The notes under the pieces are model-generated. The model searched no databases. It saw only the letters and a program-made list of their open reading frames with translations, and had not been told where the DNA came from. The position numbers and the translations under genes are program-made. This document shows positions 49,734-58,616 of a stretch of 64,000 bases of DNA, in pieces; positions within the stretch are counted from its first letter, which is position 1; every line of letters starts with the position of its first letter. This DNA is from Candidatus Sulfidibacterium hydrothermale (lineage in GTDB: Bacteria; Bacteroidota; Bacteroidia; Bacteroidales; F082), in assembly GCF_020149915.1 (NCBI RefSeq), contig NZ_CP083760.1, positions 1,178,001-1,242,000 on the forward strand. The letters run 5' to 3'.

Positions 49734-52706
49734 TCAGGGCTTCAAAACAATGCCCAGATTTTTCTTCCCGTCGATTTTTATGATGAGCGGTTTTTTAAAC
49801 CGGACATGCCGGATGGTGTCGTTTTCAAAAACCGCCTTTTGGCGATCCAGAAAATCCAGATCAAAAATTCCATCGTTCAGGTAAGGGTTAATCGTAAAAT
49901 AACCTACCCTGAAAGAGGTAAGGTTTTGGAAAAAGTGGGTGCCCTGGCTGGGATCGATACGGTAATTTTCCAGTCCGGATTCAATGATTAGCCGGGCTCC
50001 GGATATCTGTGGCCATTTTACAGGAATGCCCAGCCACGGGTCAGACGAACCCCAGCGTCCGGGGCCGATAAGAATGTAATTCCGGTTTTTGTCAATGAAT
50101 TTTTTGTTGATTTCCCCGATCATTTCTGCCGTTTCCCGGTTTTTGGATGCATCAAAAGTCTGGGGTTTTACGTAAACCACATCCTGTACATGATCGATCA
50201 CACCATTCCCCAAGGCAGAGTGGGAAAGAATCAATAACTTGTCCTGATTGATTTTATGAACATTGATATGGACGCTTTGTTCTTTGCTGGCAATGGGACG
50301 AATTTGTAAAAGGTAAAACTTGATTTTTTCTCCTTTTTTGACATTCAAATCCACCACAAATTCAATTTCCACCGGTTTGTCCATCTCTTTGGCCCCGAGT
50401 TCCAGTGTTTTTTGCAAAATTTCAGCAAGCGGGAAAACGTCATGTTTTAAAATGGAGTTAAAAGTGATCAGTTTTTTTCCGGGGTAATTATACCCGTCGC
50501 GAATCACATTGTTTTGCAGATCGTAGGTGCTGGCAATTTTGCGGATAGAGCCGTGTTGTTCAGCGTCTTTTATCCGGAGTTTTACCAGGTTCATGCTGTC
50601 GTCGGTGCTCGGAACAAATTTCTCGGGATGCAGATCCAAGGCATAAAAATATTTTTGGGTTTCGCGCAAAGCGGCATCCGGAGTGGCTGTTTGCATCACT
50701 TTTTTGGGATATTTGGGCGAAAACCGCAAGGAGAGTCCGCCATCAACAATGTATTTCCCCAATCCGAGAGCAATATTGGCCGTTCCGTCTTTGGGCTTTT
50801 CAGGTGGGATGGGGTAATAATCAAGTGACCGGGCTACTCCGGAAAGCGTGGGATAGTAATAATTTCCATATCGTTTTCCGCAAACTTCCTGTAGTACTAC
50901 CGCCATTTTTTCTTCGTCCAGCACGTTGGAAGTGGCTTTCATGTAGGCTTTACTGTCGGCAAAAAAGGCCGAAGCATATACGCTTTTGATCGCCTGATTC
51001 AGCAATTCGAATTTTTTATCCAGATTTTTTTCGGAAGACGGAATCATGTAGGTGTTGTAGATTCCGGCAAATGGCTGGTAATGACTGTCTTCCAGAAGGC
51101 TGGACGAGCGTACGGCCAAAGGCTGGTTTACCAGCGAAGCAATGGTGAAAAGATCTTCCTGCACCGATTCGGGAAGCCGGGCATCCAAAAAGAATTGTAA
51201 AATCTCTTCATCGGAATAATTGTCTGAAAGGGCGATAGGATAGAGATCGTTGTGCTCCATGAACTCATCAAAGATGTCCGTGCCCAGTACGACCGTTTTC
51301 GGGATGGAGATGTCAATATCATCATAAAGATGGTGTAACTTGTTACGGTTGATCAACGAATCAAGAAAAGCCAGTCCGCGGGCTTTTCCGCCAATGGATC
51401 CCTGTCCGATGCGTGAAATACTGAAATATTCGTCAAATGTAGTCCGGTCAAATTGCGAAATGACACCACGTGATTTGGAAATACGGAAGTTGCTGATGGC
51501 ATTAAAAATGAAATACCGTACTTCGTTGATGTTTTCAAAATCGTCGATGGTGAACGACTGAAAAAGCTTGGCCAGAGAAAACAGAGCCCGGGCCCGGAGC
51601 CATTTCGACAGGTGATCCCGTTCAATATGATACCGCAGTGACTCTTTGGGAATCTGAAAAATCTTTTCCTGTAAGTCTTTCAGGTTTTTGGCTCTTCCGA
51701 CTTCCCGGTCGGTTTCCGGATCTTTAAAGATAAAATCACCAAATCCGAAATAATATTTGATAAAACTACGCAGTTCGTAGGGCAGACTGCTGGAATTTTT
51801 GTCAATGAAACCAACACCCAACGCTTTGGCCTTTTGCTCATTCGACGGGTCTGACGACTGCAGCAGCAACGGCATGTATTTATTTTCTTTTTTGATGCGT
51901 TTGAAAAGGCGCAGTCCGGCCTCCGGGTCTTTTATCCCTTTGCGGGGATAACTGATGTCAGAAATAACTCCCAGCAGGTTGTTTTTGTATTTGCGGTAAA
52001 GATGAATTCCTTCTTCGTAGTTGGTGGCCAGCAAGATTTTAGGACGTCCGCGGGCTTTCAGCATTTTTTGGTGTTCGTTTAATCCCTCGGTAACAAAAGC
52101 CTTCGATTGCTGAAAAATGATTTTGTAAATGTTGGGCAGGTAACTCGAATAAAACCGGATGTTGTCTTCCACCAGGATGATGGTTTGAACGCCAACAGCT
52201 TTTACGTCATGCTCCACGTTCATCCGGTCTTCGATCAGCTTAATGATGGCCAGTAAAAGATCGGTGTTTCCCAGCCAGCTGAAAACGTAATCGATATTGC
52301 TCAGGTTCAGTTTCTCGATGCGCAGACTTACTTCGCGCGAAAACGGAGAGAGGGCAATTACCGGAACCCGCGGATATTCCGCTTTGACAGTGGCGGCCAG
52401 TTTAAAAGTGCCTTTGTCGTCAAAACTCAACATGGAGATGACCAGATCCACCGGCTCTTCGCGCATGTATTTCATCGCTTCGCGAAGCGAAGTAGCCTGG
52501 ATAAACCGCGGCGGATACCGCAAGTTGAGCGACATGTATTCGTTGAAAATCTGTTCTTCTATCCGTCCGTCTTCCTCCAGAATAAAAGCATCGTAAACAC
52601 TGGATACAAGCAAAATATTGTAAATGCGTTTGCGCATGAGCAAACTGAAAGAAGCGTCGTTGAAGTAATATTTGGCGGCATAGATGTCTGTTCTTTCCGG
52701 GATCAT
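49734..52706 (-). CDS. REC-REC-PEP-synthase-like ATP-grasp protein
   Basis: A 990-residue cytoplasmic protein. Residues about 25-150 form a receiver-like domain lacking the phospho-Asp (DLVISMLSFD). About 172-310 form a second receiver with the acidic pair in IILVEDN, phospho-Asp250 in GVISDISYP, Ser in LLQSSD and Lys in GFIDKN. From about 430 comes a PEP/pyruvate-binding ATP-grasp region (SRIGQGSIGGKARGLAFLDSLI, PLAVRSSSLLEDSHYQPFAGIY, VEIEFVVDL, FYLLQIRPI). The usual swivelling phosphohistidine domain (GGxTSHxA) is not seen; the C-terminus instead has LIGPGRWGSSDPWLGIPV and QGTHFFQNL. Role unknown; activity may be controlled by phosphorylation. Start ATG 52706; the 52769 codon is TTG. Confidence 0.82.
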   Translation of the reverse strand: MIPERTDIYAAKYYFNDASFSLLMRKRIYNILLVSSVYDAFILEEDGRIEEQIFNEYMSLNLRYPPRFIQATSLREAMKYMREEPVDLVISMLSFDDKGTFKLAATVKAEYPRVPVIALSPFSREVSLRIEKLNLSNIDYVFSWLGNTDLLLAIIKLIEDRMNVEHDVKAVGVQTIILVEDNIRFYSSYLPNIYKIIFQQSKAFVTEGLNEHQKMLKARGRPKILLATNYEEGIHLYRKYKNNLLGVISDISYPRKGIKDPEAGLRLFKRIKKENKYMPLLLQSSDPSNEQKAKALGVGFIDKNSSSLPYELRSFIKYYFGFGDFIFKDPETDREVGRAKNLKDLQEKIFQIPKESLRYHIERDHLSKWLRARALFSLAKLFQSFTIDDFENINEVRYFIFNAISNFRISKSRGVISQFDRTTFDEYFSISRIGQGSIGGKARGLAFLDSLINRNKLHHLYDDIDISIPKTVVLGTDIFDEFMEHNDLYPIALSDNYSDEEILQFFLDARLPESVQEDLFTIASLVNQPLAVRSSSLLEDSHYQPFAGIYNTYMIPSSEKNLDKKFELLNQAIKSVYASAFFADSKAYMKATSNVLDEEKMAVVLQEVCGKRYGNYYYPTLSGVARSLDYYPIPPEKPKDGTANIALGLGKYIVDGGLSLRFSPKYPKKVMQTATPDAALRETQKYFYALDLHPEKFVPSTDDSMNLVKLRIKDAEQHGSIRKIASTYDLQNNVIRDGYNYPGKKLITFNSILKHDVFPLAEILQKTLELGAKEMDKPVEIEFVVDLNVKKGEKIKFYLLQIRPIASKEQSVHINVHKINQDKLLILSHSALGNGVIDHVQDVVYVKPQTFDASKNRETAEMIGEINKKFIDKNRNYILIGPGRWGSSDPWLGIPVKWPQISGARLIIESGLENYRIDPSQGTHFFQNLTSFRVGYFTINPYLNDGIFDLDFLDRQKAVFENDTIRHVRFKKPLIIKIDGKKNLGIVLKP

Positions 52707-52787
52707 GACAGGAAATTTTCCGTAAAGATAAGTCCAATTTGGAAAACGACGGATCGTTTTTCGTTTCAACAGCTACAGAAAAAAGAT

Positions 52788-52795
52788 TATTTTTG
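52788..52795 (+). promoter_or_regulatory. TAnnTTTG -7 promoter element for the APC transporter
   Basis: TATTTTTG, 20 bases before ATG 52815. On the other strand TATCTTTA (52723-52730) may serve the REC protein, so the two divergent promoters are close. Confidence 0.6.
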
Positions 52796-52814
52796 CTGTA
52801 CAAGTACATTTTTT

Positions 52815-55025
52815 ATGGTTAACGATATACAGGAGATTTTTTACAAAAAGATCAAACCGCCCAATTTTGAGCGTACCATGGGGCTTTTTGGCGCCACCAC
52901 CATCGGCGTAGGTGCTTTGATGGGGGCCGGAGTATATGTGCTGATTGGCGCAGCTGCCGGCGTAGCCGGGCCCTCGGTGATTTTAACTTATCTGATCACC
53001 GGAATCCTTGCTTTTGCCACCACTTTGATGTTTGCCGAGCTGGGACGGCTTATTCCGCGTTCGGGAGGCGGTTATACTTATGCTTATAATATTCTCGGCA
53101 GTTTGGGAGGCTTTGCTACCGGCTGGTTTCTGGCCCTGGGCAGTATTTTTGCCTGTGGGCTGTATGCCATCGGTTTTGCTGAATATACCATCTCTATCAC
53201 CGGACTGAAAGTGCCGGATATTGTCGCAAAGGCGATAGCAATAGGAATTACGCTCCTTTTGGCTTTGATGAACAGTTTTTCCTCCGGTAAAAAGAAGTTT
53301 AACCTGCAAAATTGGATTGTGTGGGGAAACCTGGCTATTTTGCTTATCCTGATAGTGTTTTCTGCTTTTCATGGCCGGGTAGAAAATCTGAAACCTTTTT
53401 TCCCAAAAGGAGTAGGGGGAACGTTTGCTGCGATTTCGCTTATTTACATCTCTTTTTTCGGTTACCAGCTTGTTGCTAACAATGCCGATGAAATTATTGA
53501 ACCGGAAAAAACGGTTCCTAAAGCCATGAAACTTTCCATGCTTATCAGCATGAGTGTCTATCTTTTTATTGCGGTGGCTGCGGTGATGACAGTGCCGTGG
53601 GACGAGCTGGCCAAAAGTCATGCTCCGCTGGTATTGTTGGCGGATAAGAGTTTTGGCGGAAGAGGCTGGCTGCTGGTTTCTATTGGTGGAATAATGGCCT
53701 CACTGGGCGCGCTGAGCAGTACCATGATCTCGCAAAGCCGGCAAACTTATGAGATGGGGAAAGACCGGTTTTTGCCCGATTTTCTCGGTATACTGGATGA
53801 AAAAACCCGGCAACCGAAAATGGCTTTGCTTCTGGGGGCTGTGGTGATCAGTTTGATACTGATTACAGCAGACCTGGAATTTATTGCCAAGGCAGCGAAC
53901 TTCTGTCTGCTGGCTTCTCTTTTGCCGGTTTCGCTGGCCCTGCGTAAGATCTACCGGAAAAATCCGGCGATGAAACCCAAAGCCGCCTGGAAAAATCTGC
54001 TTCCGGAGTTAACACTGGTGATCAATCTTGGTTTGCTGTTGACGCTGGGCGTGGTTTCATTGGCATTCGGACAACAATTGCTGCTGGTGGGTGCTGTGGT
54101 TTACTTTTTTTATTCGCGAAAACGCGAGAAAAGACACCGCGAAGGGTTGAATATCATTCTTGAAGAAGAAAAAGGATTCTCTTTCTTCCGGAAGAATACG
54201 GTGCTGGTGCCCATGTCCAATCCTAAAACACAGGAAGCGCTCCTGATGCTTTCAAACCGGTTAATGGCCCGTCAAGGGGGTGAAATTATTGTGCTGGCTG
54301 TGAAAGATGTTCCTGAAGGAGTTGATTTTTATGAGGCACTTTCCGAAGCGGAAAAATCGCTTGAAGTGATCAAGCGCAGCGTGAAACTGGCGGAGAAAAA
54401 TAAGATCAAGATCAAACCGATCATCCGGGCGGCCCGCAGTGTGCCAAAAGGAATTGTTCAGGCCGGAGAAAGCGAAAACAGTGACTTGATTATCATGGGA
54501 TTCCCGAAGAAGTTTACGCCGGGGAAACCTTCTATCCTGAGCCAGGTGATGCGGCTCTCGGTTACGGATATGGTGGTGGTGAACCTGAAAACTTCTACGG
54601 AAAATTTTCATCCTAAACGCATTGCCATCTATGTGAAAAATGCTTCTGACCTGAACCTGATGCTTAACTGTGCTACGGCCATTGCCGAATTTCGTGGTGC
54701 CCGCATTGTTTTGCTGAAATTCCTCCCGCTGAATTACTCCATGCGTCAGAAACAATGGGCGGATAAATTGATCGTTCAGGCCATAGAAAACTTTAATTCC
54801 AGTGCGCTGTATGATATTTCACTGATTCCTACCAGCCATCCCAAAGAAGAGCTGCTGAAATATTCTGAAAGAGTGGATTTGCTGATCATTGGAACGGATA
54901 AAAGACTCCAATCAGCTAAAGCTATTGAAGAAAGCGAACCTTTCCGTATTGCGGAGCAGGCCGCTTGCTCGGTGCTGATGGTGAAAAGCGTAAGTAAACT
55001 GAAAAGGTTGGTTTCAAAACTTTAA
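52815..55025 (+). CDS. APC-family amino acid permease with two C-terminal USP domains
   Basis: A 736-residue transporter. About residues 15-430 are an APC-type permease with the conserved TTIGVGALMGAGVYVLIG at the first helix, PRSGGGYTYAYNILG and about twelve helices. About 445-585 and 600-736 are two Universal-Stress-Protein-like domains (EIIVLAVKDVPEGVDFYEAL; LLIIGTDKRLQSAKAI). USP domains are often nucleotide-binding regulators of transport. The substrate is probably an amino acid or polyamine, but sequence does not show which. Divergent from the REC-ATP-grasp gene. The end overlaps hemH by four bases (convergent). Confidence 0.88.
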   Translation: MVNDIQEIFYKKIKPPNFERTMGLFGATTIGVGALMGAGVYVLIGAAAGVAGPSVILTYLITGILAFATTLMFAELGRLIPRSGGGYTYAYNILGSLGGFATGWFLALGSIFACGLYAIGFAEYTISITGLKVPDIVAKAIAIGITLLLALMNSFSSGKKKFNLQNWIVWGNLAILLILIVFSAFHGRVENLKPFFPKGVGGTFAAISLIYISFFGYQLVANNADEIIEPEKTVPKAMKLSMLISMSVYLFIAVAAVMTVPWDELAKSHAPLVLLADKSFGGRGWLLVSIGGIMASLGALSSTMISQSRQTYEMGKDRFLPDFLGILDEKTRQPKMALLLGAVVISLILITADLEFIAKAANFCLLASLLPVSLALRKIYRKNPAMKPKAAWKNLLPELTLVINLGLLLTLGVVSLAFGQQLLLVGAVVYFFYSRKREKRHREGLNIILEEEKGFSFFRKNTVLVPMSNPKTQEALLMLSNRLMARQGGEIIVLAVKDVPEGVDFYEALSEAEKSLEVIKRSVKLAEKNKIKIKPIIRAARSVPKGIVQAGESENSDLIIMGFPKKFTPGKPSILSQVMRLSVTDMVVVNLKTSTENFHPKRIAIYVKNASDLNLMLNCATAIAEFRGARIVLLKFLPLNYSMRQKQWADKLIVQAIENFNSSALYDISLIPTSHPKEELLKYSERVDLLIIGTDKRLQSAKAIEESEPFRIAEQAACSVLMVKSVSKLKRLVSKL

Positions 55026-56044
55026 AGGTTACCGGCAGACCGGATGATTTCGGCTGCTGTTTTAACCCAGGTAGCATTGTCGTTAAGGCTCTCCACCAGG
55101 GTTAATTCTTTTCCGCCTGCCTGGATAAACCGTTGCTGGTTTTCCCAGGCAATCTCGACCAGCGATTCCAGACAATCGGCAACAAACGAAGGAACCACAA
55201 CCAGTACTCTCTCAGCGCCTTTTTCGGCCAGTTCTTCTAAAACATGGTCGGTAAAAGGCTGTAACCAGTTTTTTGAAAAGCGCGATTGAAATGCCGTAGT
55301 GTATTGATCCGGGTTCAGCCCCAGTGATTTGGCCAGTAAGCGGGTGGTTTCGTGACAAGTGGCTTTGTAACAGTGTTTTCCGTGAACGGGCATGGCTTTT
55401 TCACAGGGGCATGATGCGGAAGAAATGCCCGGATGAACTTTGTCGATGTGCTTTAGCGGTAATCCGTGATACGAAAAAATAATATGGTCATATTTTCCCG
55501 GATCATAAGCCGATATTTTTTCAGAAAAAGCACTTAAAAATCCCGGATGATCATAAAACTGATTAATGAAGCGGATTTCGGGGATGACAGCCCATTTTTT
55601 AACTTCTTTCATGATGAAATCCAAAATGGTTCCCACGGTAGAAGAAGCATATTGCGGAAACAAAGGGAAGACAATGATTTCATCAAAATCTTTTTCACGG
55701 ATCTCCTGTAGCCTTTTTTTAAGTGAAGGATTTCCATACCGCATAGCGGTGAAAACCTGATAATCATTGCTTAATACTTTGCGTAAAGCCGCCGCGAATT
55801 GTTCGGTGTGAATGATCAGAGGCGATCCTTCCGGAGTCCATAAACGGGCATACAGGCGGGCTGATCGCGGAGCCCGGAACGGAACAATGAGCCCGTTAAC
55901 CAAAATTTTCCGGTAAAGCCAGGGAATATCCATGATGCGTTTGTCATTCAGAAACTGGGTGAGATAACGGCGTACCGAACGGGTGTCGGGTCCGTCAGGA
56001 GTTCCCACATTGACCAGTAAAACCGCTTTTTGACGTTGTCGCAT
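55022..56044 (-). CDS. hemH: Ferrochelatase
   Basis: A 340-residue enzyme that inserts ferrous iron into protoporphyrin IX, the last step of heme synthesis. N-terminal KAVLLVNVGTPDGPDTRSV is followed by YLTQFLNDKRIMDIPW. The catalytic His is in IIFSYHGLPLKHIDK, and the Glu/aromatic region in VVVPSFVADCLESLVEI. A Cys cluster (SCPCEKAMPVHGKHCYKATCH, 20 residues cited in part) may reflect a bound cluster as in some homologues. Start ATG 56044; the upstream codon is GTG. A TAnnTTTG element lies about 40 bases upstream. Convergent overlap of four bases with the APC transporter. Confidence 0.93.
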   Translation of the reverse strand: MRQRQKAVLLVNVGTPDGPDTRSVRRYLTQFLNDKRIMDIPWLYRKILVNGLIVPFRAPRSARLYARLWTPEGSPLIIHTEQFAAALRKVLSNDYQVFTAMRYGNPSLKKRLQEIREKDFDEIIVFPLFPQYASSTVGTILDFIMKEVKKWAVIPEIRFINQFYDHPGFLSAFSEKISAYDPGKYDHIIFSYHGLPLKHIDKVHPGISSASCPCEKAMPVHGKHCYKATCHETTRLLAKSLGLNPDQYTTAFQSRFSKNWLQPFTDHVLEELAEKGAERVLVVVPSFVADCLESLVEIAWENQQRFIQAGGKELTLVESLNDNATWVKTAAEIIRSAGNL

Positions 56045-56082
56045 CACAAATAATTGGGCTGATTCCTCAAAAATTAAAAGAA

Positions 56083-56090
56083 CAAAGATA
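56083..56090 (-). promoter_or_regulatory. TAnnTTTG -7 promoter element for hemH
   Basis: Reads TATCTTTG on the minus strand, 39 bases from the ATG at 56044. Confidence 0.6.
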
Positions 56091-56169
56091 AAAGTAAATG
56101 CTTTTGTTTGGGTGTAACTTTTTTATCCGCTGTCCGTCCAACATAAAAACCATTAAAAACACTTTCCTT

Positions 56170-57006
56170 ATGAAAAAAATATCGTCTTTTCTTCGCAGCT
56201 TTTTTATTTTGATACTTCTCACCTCTTTTTCGGTCCGTGCGACCGCACAGATCAAAGGAAATCACATTATTGGCGAGCAGGTTAGAACAATAACTGGTTT
56301 TCAGGCAATAGATTCCAACGGCCCTGTAGATGTTTACGTAAAACAAGGCGATCGTTGTTCGGTAGTTGTACGGGCTGATGAGAATTTGATTCCATACATT
56401 AAAACCACCGTAAAAAACAATACCCTGATCGTGTCGTTATCCAAAAGTATCCGTGAAGCCAAAAAGCTTGAAGTGATCGTAACCATGAAGAGTTTGAAAA
56501 AGGTTACGCTTTCCGGTTCCGGTGATTTTTATTGTAAAACGCCGTTTCATACACCGGCCATTTCGTTTGTGGTTACCGGTTCAGGCGATGTGAAAGCCGC
56601 TTTGCAAGCTCAAATGGTCGATGTTCGTGTTACTGGTTCGGGCGATGTGGAACTCCAGGGTGTTCATGGACAGCTGGTTGCCGAAATAACCGGATCGGGC
56701 GATATGGAAGCCTCCGGGTTGCAGTTGGAAAACTGTTCCGTAAAACTGATGGGCTCAGGCGATGTGGAGCTGGACGGACGTACCGAGACGTTTTCTGCGA
56801 TTACGTCCGGATCAGGCGATATTGATGCCAGCGGCCTTACTGCCGTAAAAGTGGTTGTAAAATCCAATGGCTCCGGCGATATTTCGGTACACGCGGTGGA
56901 CAGCCTAAAAGCTTCGCTCGTGGGTTCGGGCGATTTGCGTTATTCCGGAAATCCTACCATTTTAAAAATAAGTGCTGCCGGATCGGGCGATATCTATCAC
57001 CGTTAA
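56170..57006 (+). CDS. Head GIN domain (DUF2807) beta-helix protein with GSGD repeats
   Basis: A 278-residue exported protein: signal peptide (residues about 8-30, ending ATAQI), then a DUF2807-type left- or right-handed beta-helix. The C-terminal half carries nine GSGD-type turns spaced about 20 residues apart (from GSGDFYCKT to GSGDIYHR). These periodic glycine/aspartate turns are the hallmark of the family and form the corners of the helix. The family is abundant in Bacteroidota envelopes and has no known function. Start ATG 56170; the upstream frame lacks a signal. Only a weak promoter is visible. Confidence 0.82.
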   Translation: MKKISSFLRSFFILILLTSFSVRATAQIKGNHIIGEQVRTITGFQAIDSNGPVDVYVKQGDRCSVVVRADENLIPYIKTTVKNNTLIVSLSKSIREAKKLEVIVTMKSLKKVTLSGSGDFYCKTPFHTPAISFVVTGSGDVKAALQAQMVDVRVTGSGDVELQGVHGQLVAEITGSGDMEASGLQLENCSVKLMGSGDVELDGRTETFSAITSGSGDIDASGLTAVKVVVKSNGSGDISVHAVDSLKASLVGSGDLRYSGNPTILKISAAGSGDIYHR

Positions 57007-57010
57007 CCGG

Positions 57011-57754
57011 TCAATGCATCAGGTGCTGGAGCAAGGTTTGCATTACCACGGTGGCTTTTCCCTGTAAAAAAATATCGGTAAGCGTGTGGGTGTAATTCGA
57101 CGGCTCTGTATTGACTTCAATAATGAAAGCCCCGTTTTCTTTGGCAAGAAAAGGAATTTGGCTCGCCGGCATAATTTCGCCGGTAGTGCCGATAACCAAA
57201 AAAACATCCGCTTTTCGGGCAGCTTCCAGCGACTTTTCATAAGCCCGGGGCGGAATACCTTCGCCAAAAAAGATAAAATCGGGCTTTACCAGTCCGCCAC
57301 AATCCGGACAGCGCACCGGTAGTGTTTCCATGGAAATTTCGCGGTATTGAAATGTCCGTCCGCACTGCATGCAAACCAAACTGTGCGAGTTGCCATGAAA
57401 TTCAATGACTTCTTGGCTTCCGGCTTCCTGGTGCAGGTTGTCGATGTTTTGGGTGATGATGTTCTTCAACAAGCCTTCCTTTTCCATTTGGGCCAATGCA
57501 AAATGTGCAGCATTGGGTTTGGCTTTCCCGAAAAAATCGTAGAAAATTTCTTTGATCACAGCCCACGATTTTTCCGGATGCTGACGGAAATAATTTAAAT
57601 CAAGAACAACCGGATCGTATTTGCTCCATAACCCTTCCGGTCCGCGAAAAGGCGGAATACCACTTTCCACCGAGATGCCGGCACCGGTAAAAGCCGTTGT
57701 GTAGGTCGATTTTTTTAGCTTGTCTGCCGCTTTTTCAAAAAGCGTTTTTTCCAT
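57011..57754 (-). CDS. cobB: Sirtuin NAD-dependent protein deacylase
   Basis: A 247-residue class III/U sirtuin. NAD-binding: AFTGAGISVESGIPPFRG; TQNIDNLHQEAGS; catalytic His in EFHGNSHS. The zinc knuckle has two pairs, CMQC and CPDC. It removes acyl groups from lysines using NAD+. Start ATG 57754; a longer frame starts at a TTG and overlaps guaD. The ATG lies four bases after the guaD stop, so the two genes form an operon. Length and motifs are normal. Confidence 0.93.
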   Translation of the reverse strand: MEKTLFEKAADKLKKSTYTTAFTGAGISVESGIPPFRGPEGLWSKYDPVVLDLNYFRQHPEKSWAVIKEIFYDFFGKAKPNAAHFALAQMEKEGLLKNIITQNIDNLHQEAGSQEVIEFHGNSHSLVCMQCGRTFQYREISMETLPVRCPDCGGLVKPDFIFFGEGIPPRAYEKSLEAARKADVFLVIGTTGEIMPASQIPFLAKENGAFIIEVNTEPSNYTHTLTDIFLQGKATVVMQTLLQHLMH

Positions 57755-57758
57755 CGGA

Positions 57759-58238
57759 TTAATAAGGGATTTTATTTTCTGCCTGATTCCATTCTTCAAA
57801 AACCTTTACCGCATTTTCGCGCATCATTTGTACTGCCAGTATGGAGCGTTCCTCTTTCGGAAGAGCAAACTCTTTATAGATGAACGAGTCGTCAAAGTTC
57901 GCTTTGGCGGCATCGTCTTTAGTGGCTGCATAATACAATTTGTCAAAACGAGCCCAGTAAATGGCTCCCAAACACATCGGACAAGGTTCGCAGCTCGAAT
58001 AGATTTCGCAGCCGCTTAAATCAAATGTTCCCAGGTTTTTGGCCGCATCACGAATCGCCACAATTTCGGCGTGTGCTGTCGGGTCATTATGTACAGTAAC
58101 TTTATTGCTTCCTTTTCCTACAATTTTTCCGTCTTTTACTACCACGGCGCCAAACGGTCCGCCCGCCAGGCCTTTTACATTTTCCTCTGCCAATTCAATC
58201 GCTTTAGCCATAAAGGCTTTTTTATCTTCTTTTTCCAT
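57759..58238 (-). CDS. guaD: Guanine deaminase-type nucleoside/base deaminase
   Basis: A 159-residue zinc-dependent cytidine-deaminase-fold enzyme. The catalytic zinc motif is HAEIVAIRD with Glu, then PCPMCLGAIYWARFDKL. Length and the C-terminal WNQAENKIPY end, like Bacillus GuaD, point to guanine deamination to xanthine in the cytoplasm. TadA-type tRNA deaminases lack this tail; they are the main alternative. First gene of a two-gene operon with cobB. Confidence 0.85.
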   Translation of the reverse strand: MEKEDKKAFMAKAIELAEENVKGLAGGPFGAVVVKDGKIVGKGSNKVTVHNDPTAHAEIVAIRDAAKNLGTFDLSGCEIYSSCEPCPMCLGAIYWARFDKLYYAATKDDAAKANFDDSFIYKEFALPKEERSILAVQMMRENAVKVFEEWNQAENKIPY

Positions 58239-58352
58239 TTTTGGTTATTTTTTGGTCGATTTTTTTCAAAATTAAAAATTTTATTCAAATGCTTTCCAAA
58301 CGGCAAAAATAGCAATTTAGGCTTTTGTAGGTTGGGTTAGAAAGAACTTTTA

Positions 58353-58513
58353 CGGGCGTGCCCACTTTGTGGGCCAGGCTTTCCGCTTTATGCCACCCGG
58401 CAGAGGCGGCATCAGCCAGGCGTCTCCGGGGGCTTCCTTTGGTCGCCTCGTTTCCGCCGGCTTCCTGTCCGCCTCCGCCAGGCGGCGATATCGCTTCAAT
58501 CCTTCACGCAGAT
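58353..58513. repeat. GC-rich intergenic dispersed repeat with inverted arms
   Basis: A G+C-rich block of about 160 bases in the 378-base gene-free stretch between guaD and the 58617 gene. It contains the perfect hairpin GCCCACTTTGTGGGC (58360-58374), GGCGTGCCC at its left, CCGCCAGGCGGCG-type inversions near the right end, and terminates in the tail CGCTTCAATCCTTCACGC. Composition contrasts sharply with the A+T-rich sequence on both sides. It resembles a family of short repeats scattered between genes in many Bacteroidota. No coding function; a REP-like element is inferred. Confidence 0.55.
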
Positions 58514-58616
58514 TAACTTTCCGGGTTTCTGGTTTTTTTTGTGGACAGAGAGCTTTTTTATTCTGTTAGGGCTTTTTTATTTTTTTGAAAAAACGTAACT
58601 TAGCCCAAAAAAGGGG

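Noticed and set aside
58360-58520. Hairpin-rich block considered as a CRISPR array
   Set aside because: Only inverted arms and no regularly spaced direct repeats with unique spacers.
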